From contig NC_058515.1 in the NCBI RefSeq assembly GCF_020382885.2, forward strand, positions 4,075,223 through 4,139,222: 64,000 nucleotides of DNA. Reading direction: 5' to 3'. Source of the DNA: Scatophagus argus (Eukaryota; Chordata; Actinopteri; Scatophagidae). Of this stretch, positions 11,200-22,945 are shown in pieces (positions within the stretch are counted from its first letter, which is position 1; every line of letters begins with the position of its first letter). Both the position numbers and the translations under genes were made by a program. Below the pieces are notes generated by a model that saw nothing but the letters and a program-made list of their open reading frames with translations, made no database searches and had not been told where the DNA came from.

Positions 11200-11860
11200 G
11201 TTCGTAATTAGAGTGTGCAGCAGGAAGGCTGCTCCCTATGTAAAGAGGTGGGCTGGTTGCTCTGACTGACTACATTCATGTCTTCAGGAAAATAGGTGGT
11301 GATACATATTTTAGATGGCGTGAGCATCACACAAATCTATTTTCCACAAAACATTATTTGGTAGTAATCTTCACACCAAAGTCATTCAGTACAATCAACA
11401 AGACATAATAAGATAAGACATAATGCATAGCACAACACCTTTACCTGATCTTAAAGCTCAAAGTTGTCAGAGACATTGAATTCTTCAGAATGTTTGACTG
11501 AATACAGGAAGACACTCAAGCTGAGATAAAAGTTAACATGTTAATGTCTGGCAGTATTTCTGCACTCTTGTTGGAGGATGTTTCTTTTTTCCTTCTGTTG
11601 GGATTATGCACTGGAGTAAAGCCAGGGTGAAACACTGAGAGCACAGTCGTCTTGTGGCCCTGAAACGAGCTGCCACATATTGTGGCTGTGTTCCACTGTG
11701 GATGCTGCTCTCTATGAACACTCCGTTACAGTGACCACAGAGTCATGGCCATGGAGGGATAAACTTGGACCACTATGATTTTAGGTTGATGTCAAAGTGT
11801 CAATACACTGGCAAGTGTGAGACAAAGTGTGTATTTGTATATAGGTGGCTACACCCCCAC
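11200..11860. other. Conserved upstream block of SV3 (copy 3 of 3)
   Basis: Homologous to 2640-3380 and 7500-8240, with an internal deletion of about 70 bp near 11722 (after AACACTC). No gene is called. Confidence 0.5.
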
Positions 11861-13099
11861 TTTTATTGTATTATTTGTTGTGGTCAGTGATTATTATCAA
11901 GGTAACATGCAGACGTCTTTCAAGATGCATCAAATCATTGCTCTCACGTCTGGTTGTGCAAGTGTGAGTCTGTAGCTTTTGACATGCCTGAAAGCAGCTT
12001 CTCATGGATGTCAGTCAGTCAGTATGTGATGGGTGGAGTCATGAAACAGGTTGGATATCATTTTAAGCAGCTTCACTCTTGCTGCACCCTGCGAGGTCTT
12101 TGATGCGTGTGCGGTTATGGCTGGAAACCAGTCTTCCTGTGGTTGCTGTTTGTTGCCTTCGGGTTAATTTCTAGACATTTTTTCTAAACCAGGTGTACAG
12201 TTATAGTATTTTTGTATTCATGACTAGGCTGCTGTTTACTTTTTCTTTTTATAATTCATACCACTAATGTCAAACAAGTCACCTCACTCATGGCAATCCA
12301 GACAGCAATCTGTGTACAAAGCATCAGTTGATAGGAGAAGGAACATATTGAAAAAAAATTACATTTCCTTTGACAAGGAAGATGGTAACATATGTTTCAT
12401 TATAAACTACATTTAATATGGACACAATCAACAATATACAGTGTTCTAAATCTATAAAATCAAAGGCAGTGCTGAATTTCTTCCTCACCAAGTGGAGCAC
12501 TGCTCAGCAGCTCTGTGCTCCATGCTGCTGTGCTTAACGGTGGCCAGAGGCTGAATTGCAGTGATATCACTGAAGAAAACAGGGGTCTCAGTAACATGTC
12601 TGTCCAGGCAGAGACAGTTGTTGCTCAGCACAGCTTGCCTGGTGCCATTTTTGTCCCAATTTCCCCCTCTTTTAGAAGATAATCTTAATCCAGTGTTTGT
12701 ATTTTTAGCTCTTCTCCTGTGACAAACTTTCTGAGTTCATTAAAGACTGAAATGTCTGGAGTTTTGTGCGATGGCCATTCAGGATTATACAGTGAGACAG
12801 TACGGAGTTTGGATGAGGGCCATACTTCCAGATCTCCCATACGAGGGAAAATCAATGCTCCATCCAGTTCCAAGTCCAGATTTTACATTCACATGTATGG
12901 ACTCACTCCTCTTGATGATTGATTGATTGGTCCAGACTTCACTTCTTTGTTGTGGGCCACTTGTACAAAGGGGTGGGCCCAGGCCCATTAGCCCTGCCCA
13001 AAACACTTGTTTGGCTTAAGATAACAAAAAAACTTGGGAGATGGGGGCAAGCTCACCTGCGGGCCATCTGCATCAGCTCTTGTTGACAATGTTAATGTA

Positions 13100-13245
13100 A
13101 TTAACTACTTACCTATTTATATTATTTCTTTTTATTTCTATTTTACATTATTGCCTGTTTGCACCATGAAATCTCATCTGTGCTGTATGTCATGCATGCA
13201 TAGCATATTTGACAATAAAGTTAACTTGACTTGACTTGAATTATT
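13100..13245 (+). repeat. Interspersed repeat 3' end (GACAATAAAGTTAACTTGAC)
   Basis: The segment reads TATTGCCTGTTTGCACCATG and ends with GACAATAAAGTTAACTTGAC and TTGACTTGA repeats, a common 3' terminus of fish interspersed repeats. The family is not named. Confidence 0.5.
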
Positions 13246-13724
13246 CTTTCTGCCAGAGGGGGGAGACAAGAGTTCAGGTTTAAGTTACTGTGACTCAACA
13301 TTTTCTGGCAACAAATGGCAGCAACAGGATAAAATCTTGTTGCTGTTGTGCTTCTGCTCAGCCCCTCACAATTGTATTATCATGGCCACTCAGTTTCAGA
13401 AGTTTATTGCTGTTTTACTTTTTTTTTGAAAGACTCAACTGTTTGAGAATCACCACCGAGAGGGGAGGAAGCACTTTAACAGTTATTTGAGGACTTCAGC
13501 TGTGCATGTGTTTGTGCTTGCAATGGATTGCAGTAATCTGGAATCAATAAAATCCAATAAAATAAATAAATAAAATAAAATCCCAGTTTCTTGCTAAATG
13601 GAGAGGGACATATGTTTATAAGTTACAGACACATAGATGTTATCTGCTGGGAGCTATGCAAAGCCTGATAACTGTTTAAAATGTGGAACATACAAAATGA
13701 AGTGGAATGATTAGTATGAAAAAA

Positions 13725-13900
13725 TGCTCTCCCTCTCCATTAGCTGGCTGATGTGCCTTTGAGCAAGGCACTTAATCCCAAATTTGCTCACCCGGTGCTT
13801 GATAGTGACAGCCCACTACTCCTGTGTGTTTCACTGCATGTAATCTGCTGGGTGTTGCATGTGTGTTCAACTAAGGATGGGTTAAATGCACAGGAAAAAT
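13725..13900 (+). repeat. 5'-truncated tRNA-derived SINE fragment
   Basis: It contains GAGCAAGGCACTTAA, then CCACTACTCCTGTGTGTTTC and GTTCAACTAAGGATGGG. These match the body of the fuller SINE at 34985-35345. The tRNA-like head is missing. Confidence 0.65.
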
Positions 13901-15549
13901 CATTTTTCCCTCAAACTGTGTGTCTGTTGAACTGTATGCACATTTGGCACCTCAGTTTAAGAAAGAAGACTCAGTGTCAACTGGCTCCACATTGCATTTG
14001 TTTCTGCAACAAACGTGCTGAAAGGTAAAAAGTGAAATGAATATTAAGAAATTGCTTAGTGTGGTTTGAGGAGAAAGTGGAGGATTAAGATGGATTTGGT
14101 GTTGTTTTTACATGTGCAACCAAAAGCATTAACTTTACAAGACAAAGTAGAAAGGCTTTTGTGAGAAAGTAGCAGAACTTTTGTTGCATGTGGTTTTATT
14201 GCAGAGAGCTGAAGGCTAGTCTTCCTGTGGCTTTCGATCTCGTTGTCGTGTTTTCACCACAGTGGAAAATGAAGACTTGTTGTTTGGCCGCATGCGCATG
14301 CAAGCCACAGCAAAGACAGAAAGCTACTCATCTACATTTGTTATGTACAAATTCATTTCACAGTTGAAAAATTGTCTCCATTGTATGTCAGTATATTTAA
14401 CCAAAAGCAGAAAATCACATATTTGTGGAAGTGTTTTCTGCATTACTGTATGCTTTGTTTTATACCCAGAAAAGTCTCATGGAGGTCACTCACTCCTCCC
14501 TCCTTGCAGCCTGATCACCTCTCAGTGTCTTGACTGGCTCCTCCTCCATCAAACCAAACCTCAACCGTATTTATTTATGGTAATGTTAAAAAAACAACAA
14601 CAACAAAAAAAGCCAACAAAAAACAGAGACCGAGCGAGAGAAAGAAAGAAGCATGTGTGAAGCAAAACCAAACACTAGAAAGGAAATAATATATTTACCT
14701 TAATGTTCAATTATTTGAAGTGACTCATTGCATGTTACTGCTCATATAACAACAGAAGCATGTCCAATTGTTTTAAAAGCTCAAGTGAAATCAATTAACT
14801 GACCAGCATCAGAAATGTGACAGACGATGTTTAAAGTCTGAAGGCAGATGTTGACGTAGCTTGTGAAGGTCAAGTAGTGAAAAAAAGTTTGCGGAAAGTC
14901 AGAGTTTGTATAGTGTGTTTAATGGTAGTATTACGCTTGGTCAAGTAGTGCAAGTAGTTGATGATTGTGTTTATGGCTAAAATGTTGCTGTGGTGGGACA
15001 CTCATGTAGATGATGTTTGTCACCACAGAGGTGTCACCATCACCATCTATTTTCACCCCAGACTTTCCAGCCTGTACATTTACAGAGAAGAACGTCATAT
15101 AGTCAAAAGTAGCCCACTTCTCACTATCACTCTTTATGCTTCGCATCAAAGCTTTCATATTAAAGGTCTTCTTATTTTCACCTCAGTTGTGCTCAGACCA
15201 CACTGTGCTGGCACTTCCTTTTAAGCGACGTGTCTCTCTCTCATTCTTGCTTCTCCCCCAACAGACGCAGTCAGCGTCTTTTGCCTTTCATTGGGTGTCA
15301 AATGTCTTGTTGTTCCTCTCAGATGAAGGGTGGATGAGGACAATGAGAAAGACAAAGACTTTGGCTGAGAGACTGAAAGAATTCAAGCAAGAAAATGTAA
15401 ACTGACCATGAATGTGGGAACTTTATTTGTCTTACAAAAATGTCTTAACATCGACTCTTTCTGCCACCAGTTAACCAAGCGTACTCATGTGGTCATTGGC
15501 TTGTAGCAGAAGAAGATGATAAAGCATCAGTTTCAGTTTCCTCCTGAGT

Positions 15550-17149
15550 CTATCTGCTAATAGAATAAACAACATGAGTCTCCATTTGTTTCTCTGATGC
15601 TGGCTTCTCGTTTCTTGTCTCTGGAAGGAACTTGAATGCTGCACAGTTCAGGTTATCGAAGTCCAGATTCTGTAAATCAGAGCATTTGGGGTCATGCACT
15701 GTCTGTGACATGCTCTAACCATTTTTACAAGAACTAGCATAGAATTTACGCTGGCTTATGCTGCCTGACGGCAAAATAAATAGTTTTTATGACGTACAGA
15801 AGCACAGAGGCTAAATATTATGTTTGAGTTGCAAACGGTACACAAACACTGTTTTACACAAAACTAAAATGAGACCAAAGAACTAATACTTCACCTTGTT
15901 TCTTGCAAGATGCAGATCTCCAGCTGCAGCTACATCATAAAAGATAAGTCTGATTAGTTACGTGTCACTGATCAAATATTTCTCTGTCACCACTTGATTC
16001 AGTGGGATGTACAACAAATGATATGTCCGTTGTACCTTTCTGGAGCTGTTGGATTTTAACAGCCAGAACAATAACAGCCATCATGAGGAAAACAGTCAGA
16101 CTGCCAAGGGTCACATTCATGATGTTTCCTGTTCTATCAGGCTCCCCTGCCAGAAAGATTATTACATTAAAATGTTTTTTAAGGTGCAAAAACCAAAAAT
16201 CACATTTCCCTGACAATACATTCAGATATACTGGAAATATGATAAAAAAATCCTTAATGAATCAATTTGGTGGCTTTGGCCATGGTTAAGATTGAAATTA
16301 CTGGCTCTGTGGGGACTGGTGGCCCAAAAATCTGAGAACCTTACTTTGAGTGTTGGAATCCACTTCATCATCAGGTTCAGCATCACCTTTAAAAAGGAAC
16401 GGGATGAAATAACTCGACACGTGCTGGTTTTTTGTTTGTCTGATACTGTGCTGTAGAGGTCTGACTGTATGAGACAAGCAGTTTTATAGTACGGTCACAA
16501 TTAATTTGGCATATGCTGTAAATATGATAACTTATATAATATAAAAACATAACTTTAACAGACATGAGACTTAACAACAATCTCACCTTGAACGTTTAAA
16601 TGTATTGCAGTTGCAATGACTGTATGTGTCTTGATGTAAAATCCACAGAAATACATCCCAGAATCAGATAAATCCACTCGTTCTATTTTGAGAAAAACTG
16701 TTGAGATGTTTGAGCTCATTTCAAATTTTCCATTTTCAAATCCACGACAGGGTGAAGCTTCATCACCAAACCTATACATAGAGGAGATACAGGTGGGCTT
16801 GGTTCTGTTGACCACTCTGAACCAATCTGTCTGAGTTGGAGCTGTGGAAATGTTGGAGCACAGCAGTGTGGCTTCTTGACCAGGCTGAACCTCCACAGTC
16901 TGAAGGTCCGAGCCTGAGACGGAGATCCAGCCTGAAACACACGGCAGAGACAATCAGAGATTTACCCCTGAGAGCATAACGCATCAGTGACTGTAATAGG
17001 GTGACAACATTGACAGTTACTTCACTTCTAACTTGGAAGTTTACATTCTGGTGAGTTTCTGGTTATTTAATAATGGTTAGAATAATGAAGTGCCAGTACT
17101 CACTGAGGCTGCAGACGAATAAAGTTGATATTAAGCTGAGGCTCTTCAT
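15550..17149 (-). CDS. SV4: single Ig V receptor with Cys-substituted ITIM
   Basis: Exons: leader 17104-17149 (MKSLSLISTLFVCSL), V 16587-16931 (345 nt), stem 16345-16386, TM 16036-16146 (111 nt), cytoplasmic 15895-15929, tail 15550-15669. The V domain keeps the canonical B-strand Cys (ATLLCSN), TDWFRVVNRT, extra cysteines (PTCISS, ASPCRGF) and DSGMYFCGFY. The stem is DAEPDDEVDSNTQ, without cysteine. The TM is VTLGSLTVFLMMAVIVLAV. The tail reads DNLNCAAFKF, with cysteine where paralogs have the ITIM tyrosine, and ends in VVYSISR. Every splice junction is intact, so it looks expressed but without a classical ITIM. It supplied the 3' half of SV2, or was the other partner in the exchange. The family is unnamed; one-V teleost receptors of this kind are usually deposited as uncharacterised proteins. 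Confidence 0.82.
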
Positions 17150-18703
17150 TGCCCGTTTCATTGTCTCACTGTCAGGAGTTTTTGTACCACTGAGCGTCTG
17201 CGAAAGGCTTTAGAGAGGAGGGGTGTCTTTTGTTTTTTTATCTTTCCGCTCATACTGCTTTGCAGTGCCATTACATATCTGTAAGCCCCGGCTAATAATC
17301 AACATAAACATAACATAAACTGAAATATGTCCTCCCAGGAAAGTTTGGTGTTGGCAGAATGAAACTCTCATGACATTATATCTGTGTCAGATGTAATGTG
17401 AGACAAAGGTTTATGCCTCCATGCATCACTCGAGAGACTGGGGATTGGAATTGGTGCCACAAACAGTTTATCTTGGTCCTCGAAGCCTGGCTTATCCAGG
17501 CTGACCCCTCTGAGAGTGTCGCTCAGGACAAACAGGTGCCATACGAACCTCACAGTTGATGTTTAAAACAAATAAGATTAAAAGGTATGCAAATCAAGTA
17601 AGCTAAAATGTGGTTCATCTCACTTAGGGTGATTATCTGGGGCAGTTATAGGCAGCGCCTGGCACCAATAAGACCTACTGTGAGCTTAAACCTTTGGGAG
17701 GACATTCTGGGGTGAGTTTTAATCAAGACCAGTGGTGAGTCTTTGTTTGGAAAGAAGGCTCTATTATGCTAGTAGTTTCAGAGCCGGTTGATGGATGCAC
17801 ACAATCTGAAATTAAAACCAACAGCAGTAAAATAAAAGAATATTGTAAAAAGGACATGGAGACTATTTAATGTTGCTGCACTATTTAATGATGTGTATGC
17901 TGTGTGATAAAAGCTTTATAGTGCAGGCTATAAATAATAAGCATTCTACAGCAGATATTGAAAGTAGTTCTGTAGATGTTTTACCTAAAGTAATGATTAA
18001 AAGCAAAAATTAGCAAAAGCTCATTAACGCAATGATGTGAAGCAATAAAATTCAACAATCCTTATGGAACCACATGCCTACAGTGAAAGAGAGATACTTA
18101 GAGAGAGACAGAGAGTAAGAGAGTTAAAATGTCACATTCTTGTTCTCTTAGAGCAGCAATGAGTTTGAATAGCTTTGAAATCTTCTTGTGAGTCTTTATT
18201 TTTCATTTGCACAGGCAATATTTGTCCCCACGGGGTGCTGGCTTATTCTATTGTTATTTTACTTCTCTGGAAAGTTCTAATACCACACCTACTTTAATTT
18301 TATCATAAGGGGCTAGTTTTTCACTGCTTCCTGTTCTACTTTCCACAGAGCTGTCACTTCAGAGGCCTCAAAGTTGTTACCTCAACTGTGCTCAGTGTTC
18401 AGAGACCAGCTCAGAGACCACGATGGGCTGTTTGTTCCTGTCAAATGAGTGATGTTAACCTCACTCACTTACTCCTTCCCCCATCACAGCGCATTTTAGA
18501 CTCGCTACTTGTATGTTTGACAATGTCCTATCAGAATTGTTCTCTATCACACGTTACGCATGCTCTTTTTCCTCTCAGACAGAATAAGAAAGGTTGACAC
18601 TTTGACCGAGACAGAGAAATATGAAGGTTAAAATATAGAAACATTATTTAACCTGTGTTCTTTGACTCCTCCCACCCACAAACACAGACACCACAACAAC
18701 AGA
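17150..18703. other. Spacer between SV4 and SV5
   Basis: I see no gene. The minus strand just above the SV4 ATG is the likely promoter region. Sequence at about 18380-18600 resembles the 3' flank of other SV genes (CCTCTCAGA then an A-rich run). A purine-rich AGAGAGAGACAGAGAG run sits near 18090-18120. Confidence 0.5.
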
Positions 18704-20597
18704 TTAATGTGATAAAGCATCTGCTCCACTTCGAGCTGCAGTTGCTTTGGTGGTAGCGTACACAACATTTGGCTCCATGTTTCTCTCTGATGCATGTCTG
18801 TGGTTTCTCTTTGGTTTCGCCTGGAAGGTTAGAGCTGCGTAGTTCAGGTCATCTGAACCCACCTTCTGTAAATTAGAGTATTTAGAGTCACTTACTTTCG
18901 CACAAACACTGATTAGGTACTTCTACTTACTTTTTCAAAATAATATTTACAATAACCATTTTTTAACTGTTTGTTGTTTGTAACCGCACTTCAGAAAATT
19001 ATATGTGACAGCATGCAGAAACACCCGTCCTTCTTGACACCTACATCTTTGGGTAGAGCTGATGGAGCATTTTCACGTGTTTCACAGAAAAAAACAAACA
19101 AGATCACTGCTAGGAAGAAGGAAAAAAGCATGGCTACAAGTAGTGTTCTGGCATTCTGAATAATGAAACAAAATGCCTGCACTATCACACATTTTGCTCC
19201 AAAGTGCCGATCCTCAGCTGTCAGTTTTAAAGTTTGAAGATGACAGCTGACATTTGAGTTAAAGAGATGAAATGGATCAATAGGGATCCCTTTTACATGA
19301 GATTAAGGAGTGAATGCTTGTCTAAATTTGTTGTTTGATGCCATCCATAGATCACACTCATCAGGAGGTTCAATGCAACTTGAAAACAAAAGCACAAATA
19401 CGCGTTAAAAGTTAATGGTGGGTTCACCTTTTTTCTTTCCGGCTGTACTTCTTTGTTCATAGCTAAAAGGTGAAAAACACAATTCAGATTAGTTTATTAT
19501 TAATATTAATGGATTTTTCCATCAACTTACAAGAAGATGAGCACCAAATTATAAATCCGCTGTACCTGTCTTAAGTTTCCTGTTTTTAACAGCCAAAACG
19601 ATGATGATTAATAGGAGGAAAACACTCAGACAACCCAGGATCCCACTCATTAGTTCTGTCATTTCATTAGTCTCCTCTGTGGGGAGGAGAAAGGTGGAAC
19701 TGTGTGTTTTAGTCATTTGGCTTTAGCCATAGTTAAGATTTAAATTACTGTTTCTGTGGCGGCTTGCACAATGAGGAAAAATCTGGGAACCTTACTTTGA
19801 GTGTTAAAATCCACTTCATCATCAGGTTCAGCATCACCTTTAAAAAAGGAACGGGATGAAATAACTCGACACGTGCTGGTTTTTTGTTTGTCTGATACTG
19901 TGCTGTAGAGGTCTGACTGTATGAGACAGGCTGTTTTATAGTACGGTCACAATTAATTTGGCATATACTGTAAATATGATAACTTATATAATATAAAAAC
20001 ATAACTTTAACAGACATGAGACTTAACAACAATCTCACCTTGAATATTTAAATGTGTTGCAGTTGAAATGACTGTATGCATGTTGATGTAAAATCCACAG
20101 AAATACATCCCAGAATCAGATAAATCCACTCGTTCTATTTTAAGAAAAACTGTTGAGATGTTTGAGCTCATTTCAAATTTTCCATTTTCAAATCCAGGAC
20201 AGGGTGAAGCTTCACCACCAAACCCATACATAGAGAAGATACAGGTGGGCTTGGTTCTGTTGACCACTCTGAACCAATCTGTCTGAGTTGGATTTTTGGA
20301 AATGTTGGAGCACAGCAGTGTGGCTTCTTGACCAGGCTGAACCTCCACAGTCTGAAGGTCCGAACCTGAGACGGAGATCCAGCCTGAAACACACGGCAGA
20401 GACAATAAGAGATTTATACCTCAGCTGTAAACCAACTAGTTAGTTAATTAGCTCAATAATAATTTGCAAGTTAAAAATTAAAGGTGGGTGAAGGAACGAA
20501 AAAGAGAATATGACAGTTTTCTGTGTACAATAATTCAATATCATAACTTACTGAGGCTGTAGAGAAGTAAAGCTGATATTAAGATGGACCTCTTCAT
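18704..20597 (-). CDS. SV5: single Ig V receptor with long ITIM tail
   Basis: Exons: leader 20552-20597 (MKRSILISALLLYSL), V 20039-20383 (345 nt), stem 19796-19837 (42 nt), TM 19566-19676 (111 nt), cytoplasmic 19428-19462 (35 nt), tail 18704-18865 (162 nt). The V domain is close to SV4 and keeps the canonical Cys (ATLLCSN) and DSGMYFCGFY. The TM and tail differ from SV4: GILGCLSVFLLLIIIVLAV, then the ITIM LNYAAL, then VVYATTK and a longer end than its paralogs (GADALSH). Inferred: inhibitory. It is likely the older member of the group, with its own promoter features (TATA and GC box at 20627-20653). V identity to SV4 together with divergent tails again suggests V-exon exchange. Confidence 0.83.
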
Positions 20598-20626
20598 TGT
20601 GCGTATAACCTTGTCACAACCAGAGC

Positions 20627-20653
20627 ACTTATATTCCTTCAAAGGGGCGGGGT
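20627..20653 (-). promoter_or_regulatory. Putative SV5 core promoter (GC box, TATA box)
   Basis: On the minus strand CCCCGCCCC is followed by GGAATATAAGTG about 30-40 bp upstream of the SV5 ATG. The TATA-like AATATAAG would place the start site only just before the ATG, giving a very short 5' UTR. This is a motif match only. Confidence 0.45.
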
Positions 20654-21007
20654 ATTGAATAGTTCATACAAGGAAGCTCAAATGTTTCACCATCTTTATC
20701 TGACATCATTTGAAGTAAAATATATTTAGTTCCTAGAAAACAAATCTTATATAGATTTGCAGCAAATGGAAACTCTGTAAATAATGTTTTCCGCCAAAGC
20801 AGTGCTGCTACTTTGGACAGCAGAGGGTGAAGTTTCACTCTCCTGCAGCAACGGTATGCTTGCTAAGCATAGGACAGCTGGTGCTGGTGGAGTGAAAACC
20901 TGTTATCCTTATCCTTATCCTACCTTGTTATCTGTGAGTTTGGCAACTGTTTAATGATTTGCGATTTATTACACGTTAATGCGTGTCACGTTAATGCGCC
21001 AACCTAT

Positions 21008-21237
21008 TAGGGCTGGGCAAGTCAAAGCGTTATTATCACGTTAACGCATAAATTAATCAACGCTGACAATCACTCTATCACTCATCAATCATTAGTGAGC
21101 AAGTGAGTAATGGTTAGTTAGCTAGTGAGCAACCGATTTTAAAAATATTTATTATAATATAGCAGTTAATGCGCAGCAGAACAATTGTCGGTGCCAACCA
21201 ACCAATGCGTTAACACGATAATAATGCCCAGCCCTAA
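21008..21237. mobile_element. MITE with imperfect terminal inverted repeats and TA flanks
   Basis: The left end reads TA then GGGCTGGGCA with TTATTATCACGTTAACGCA. The right end reads TGCGTTAACACGATAATAAT then GCCCAGCCC and TA. The ends are inverted repeats of about 30 bases and there is no coding capacity over about 225 bp. TA at both sides suggests a Tc1/mariner-type target duplication, but a hAT-like origin is not excluded. The outer CACGTTAATGCG pieces at 20972-20998 may be part of an older nested copy. Confidence 0.7.
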
Positions 21238-22140
21238 AAAAACTGAAAAATACTATTCATTTTTGGAAAACTGGAAACCAGTTATTCAGTAGAGCATTAC
21301 TTTTATTTCATGAGTCCTTAACATTAATGGTGGGAAGAAGACAATAAAGAGGGTCCCACATTTTGGCAATTGAATTTGTATGTGGGATTCCTCCTTGCTT
21401 CATGTGCCTCATAGAATTTCAAACAGCTTAAGTAACAACTGCTCTGCTACTTTTACAGTTTTATGCAGCCATCATGGAGGTCTCTGTGCAGTGGTGCTAT
21501 TAGTTTGCTTGTTATGTCATTTCTTGAAGATGCAGCAAACTTACTGACGTGACTGCAACTCTGTGTTAACAGTCTGAATGGCAGTGAGCTGAGCATGTAG
21601 CTCCGAGGAGCACCAGTGGTAATGGAGCTAAAAATATACTGTCACAAACCGTCTGTGCTGTGTCAGTTCTCCCTTTGACAGAGGAAGGTGTTGATTACAA
21701 GGGCAAATCAAACAACGTCACTCACAGTATTTTAAGACCCAGACAAACCATTGTGCATGTGCATACTGTCATTCCCCCTCTTCAGGCCCCCTAGGGGGCA
21801 CTACAGATCTCTGGCTATCAAAATATCCTGCTTTAAAACTGTTTTAAAAAAAATATATATTTTGCTTATTGTTACCACAGTTAGATCTTTGCACTTCACT
21901 TTGCAGAATGATGTAGATGTGTGGATTTTGAAACTAGAAGACTACACTTCATCTACTGGAGGAGGGCAGTTTGTGTGTGCTCGCCTTAAATCTCAGTTTA
22001 ATAGTGGTCCAGTCTGTAACTTATGTGAAAACCTCCAGCGCACAAACACTTTTTTTTTTTTTTTTTTACTGAAGTAGGATACTCACTAATTTATTATTTT
22101 TTCACTGTATTAACTTTTTTGTTCGCATAAAAAAAAAAAA

Positions 22141-22590
22141 ATATACAATTTCAAAAAAGTTGGGTGTGAAGTGTACGTGAAAACAGAATGCAGTCATTTG
22201 CAAATAAAATATGCCTTCTGGTTTTTTGTGTTGCTGAGCCCATGTAGATTACACTTTATAAAATCATGTGTTTGACAAAGTGAAGAACCAAACCCCATCC
22301 TTGCTCGTAAATGACTCTTTAAAGGATGCCCCCTTCAGACCTATTCATGACACTATCATCTGTTACCAGTGAACCTGTTTACCTGTGTAATGTTTCAAAC
22401 AGGTGTCTTTTGAGCAGTAAACAACTTTCCCAGTCTTCTGTTGCTCCTGTCCCAACTTTTTTGAAAAGTAGTGCTGCTGTCAGATATCAGTTTGATGATA
22501 CATTAAATGAGCTGTCTCTATTGTGTTTTCAGTTGAATGAAAAAGGATCAGCAAATGATCACATTCTGTTTTGTACCCAGGCCAAACCTG
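22141..22590. repeat. Fragment of a long-inverted-repeat fish transposon family
   Basis: TTCAAAAAAGTTGGG at 22150 is answered by TCCCAACTTTTTTGAAAA at 22449, and GAATGCAGTCATTTGCAAAT at the left by GCAAATGATCACATTCTGTT at 22551. This is the inverted-repeat layout of a widespread non-coding fish element. Internal parts are lost. Confidence 0.6.
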
Positions 22591-22945
22591 AGATCTAAGA
22601 GAAATGCTCCATTCACCTTCACTAAGCTCTCAAGCAGCCAATATTTATGGTTGTAATGCTCCTGAGGATGCTAAACAAGTTCATAATAGAGCTTTTTGAT
22701 ACGACATGACAGAATCCTTTTCTTTATTGTTATATTTTTATAACACCTGGTGTTATTGTCCGACCACTGATTGCCTGTTGTTCCGTACTGCTGTTCTGTT
22801 AATTTGTCTTCTAGTATGGCCAAGGCGGATGTTTAAAATGTCACACAGGTTGACCCTCTTAGCAGCCAATCAAATGCAACCCAAATTTCAAGCTCTTCCT
22901 TGCTCTTTCACTCACACTGTTCAATTCTCAAAACCACTGAGACGA

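Larger units (their letters stand above)
11861..15549. other. Spacer between SV3 and SV4
   Basis: It is homologous in parts to 3381-5912 but longer by several hundred bases, owing to extra sequence around 12900-14220 that carries repeat fragments (13100-13245 and 13725-13900) and an AAATAAAT run near 13545-13580. I see no convincing gene. The frame at 14262-14660 is partly shared with the first copy without being conserved in length. Confidence 0.55.

Noticed and set aside
14262-14660. 132-codon plus-strand frame
   Set aside because: The homologous segment at about 4800-5200 is not open over the same length, and the C-terminal part is a Lys/Gln-rich simple repeat.
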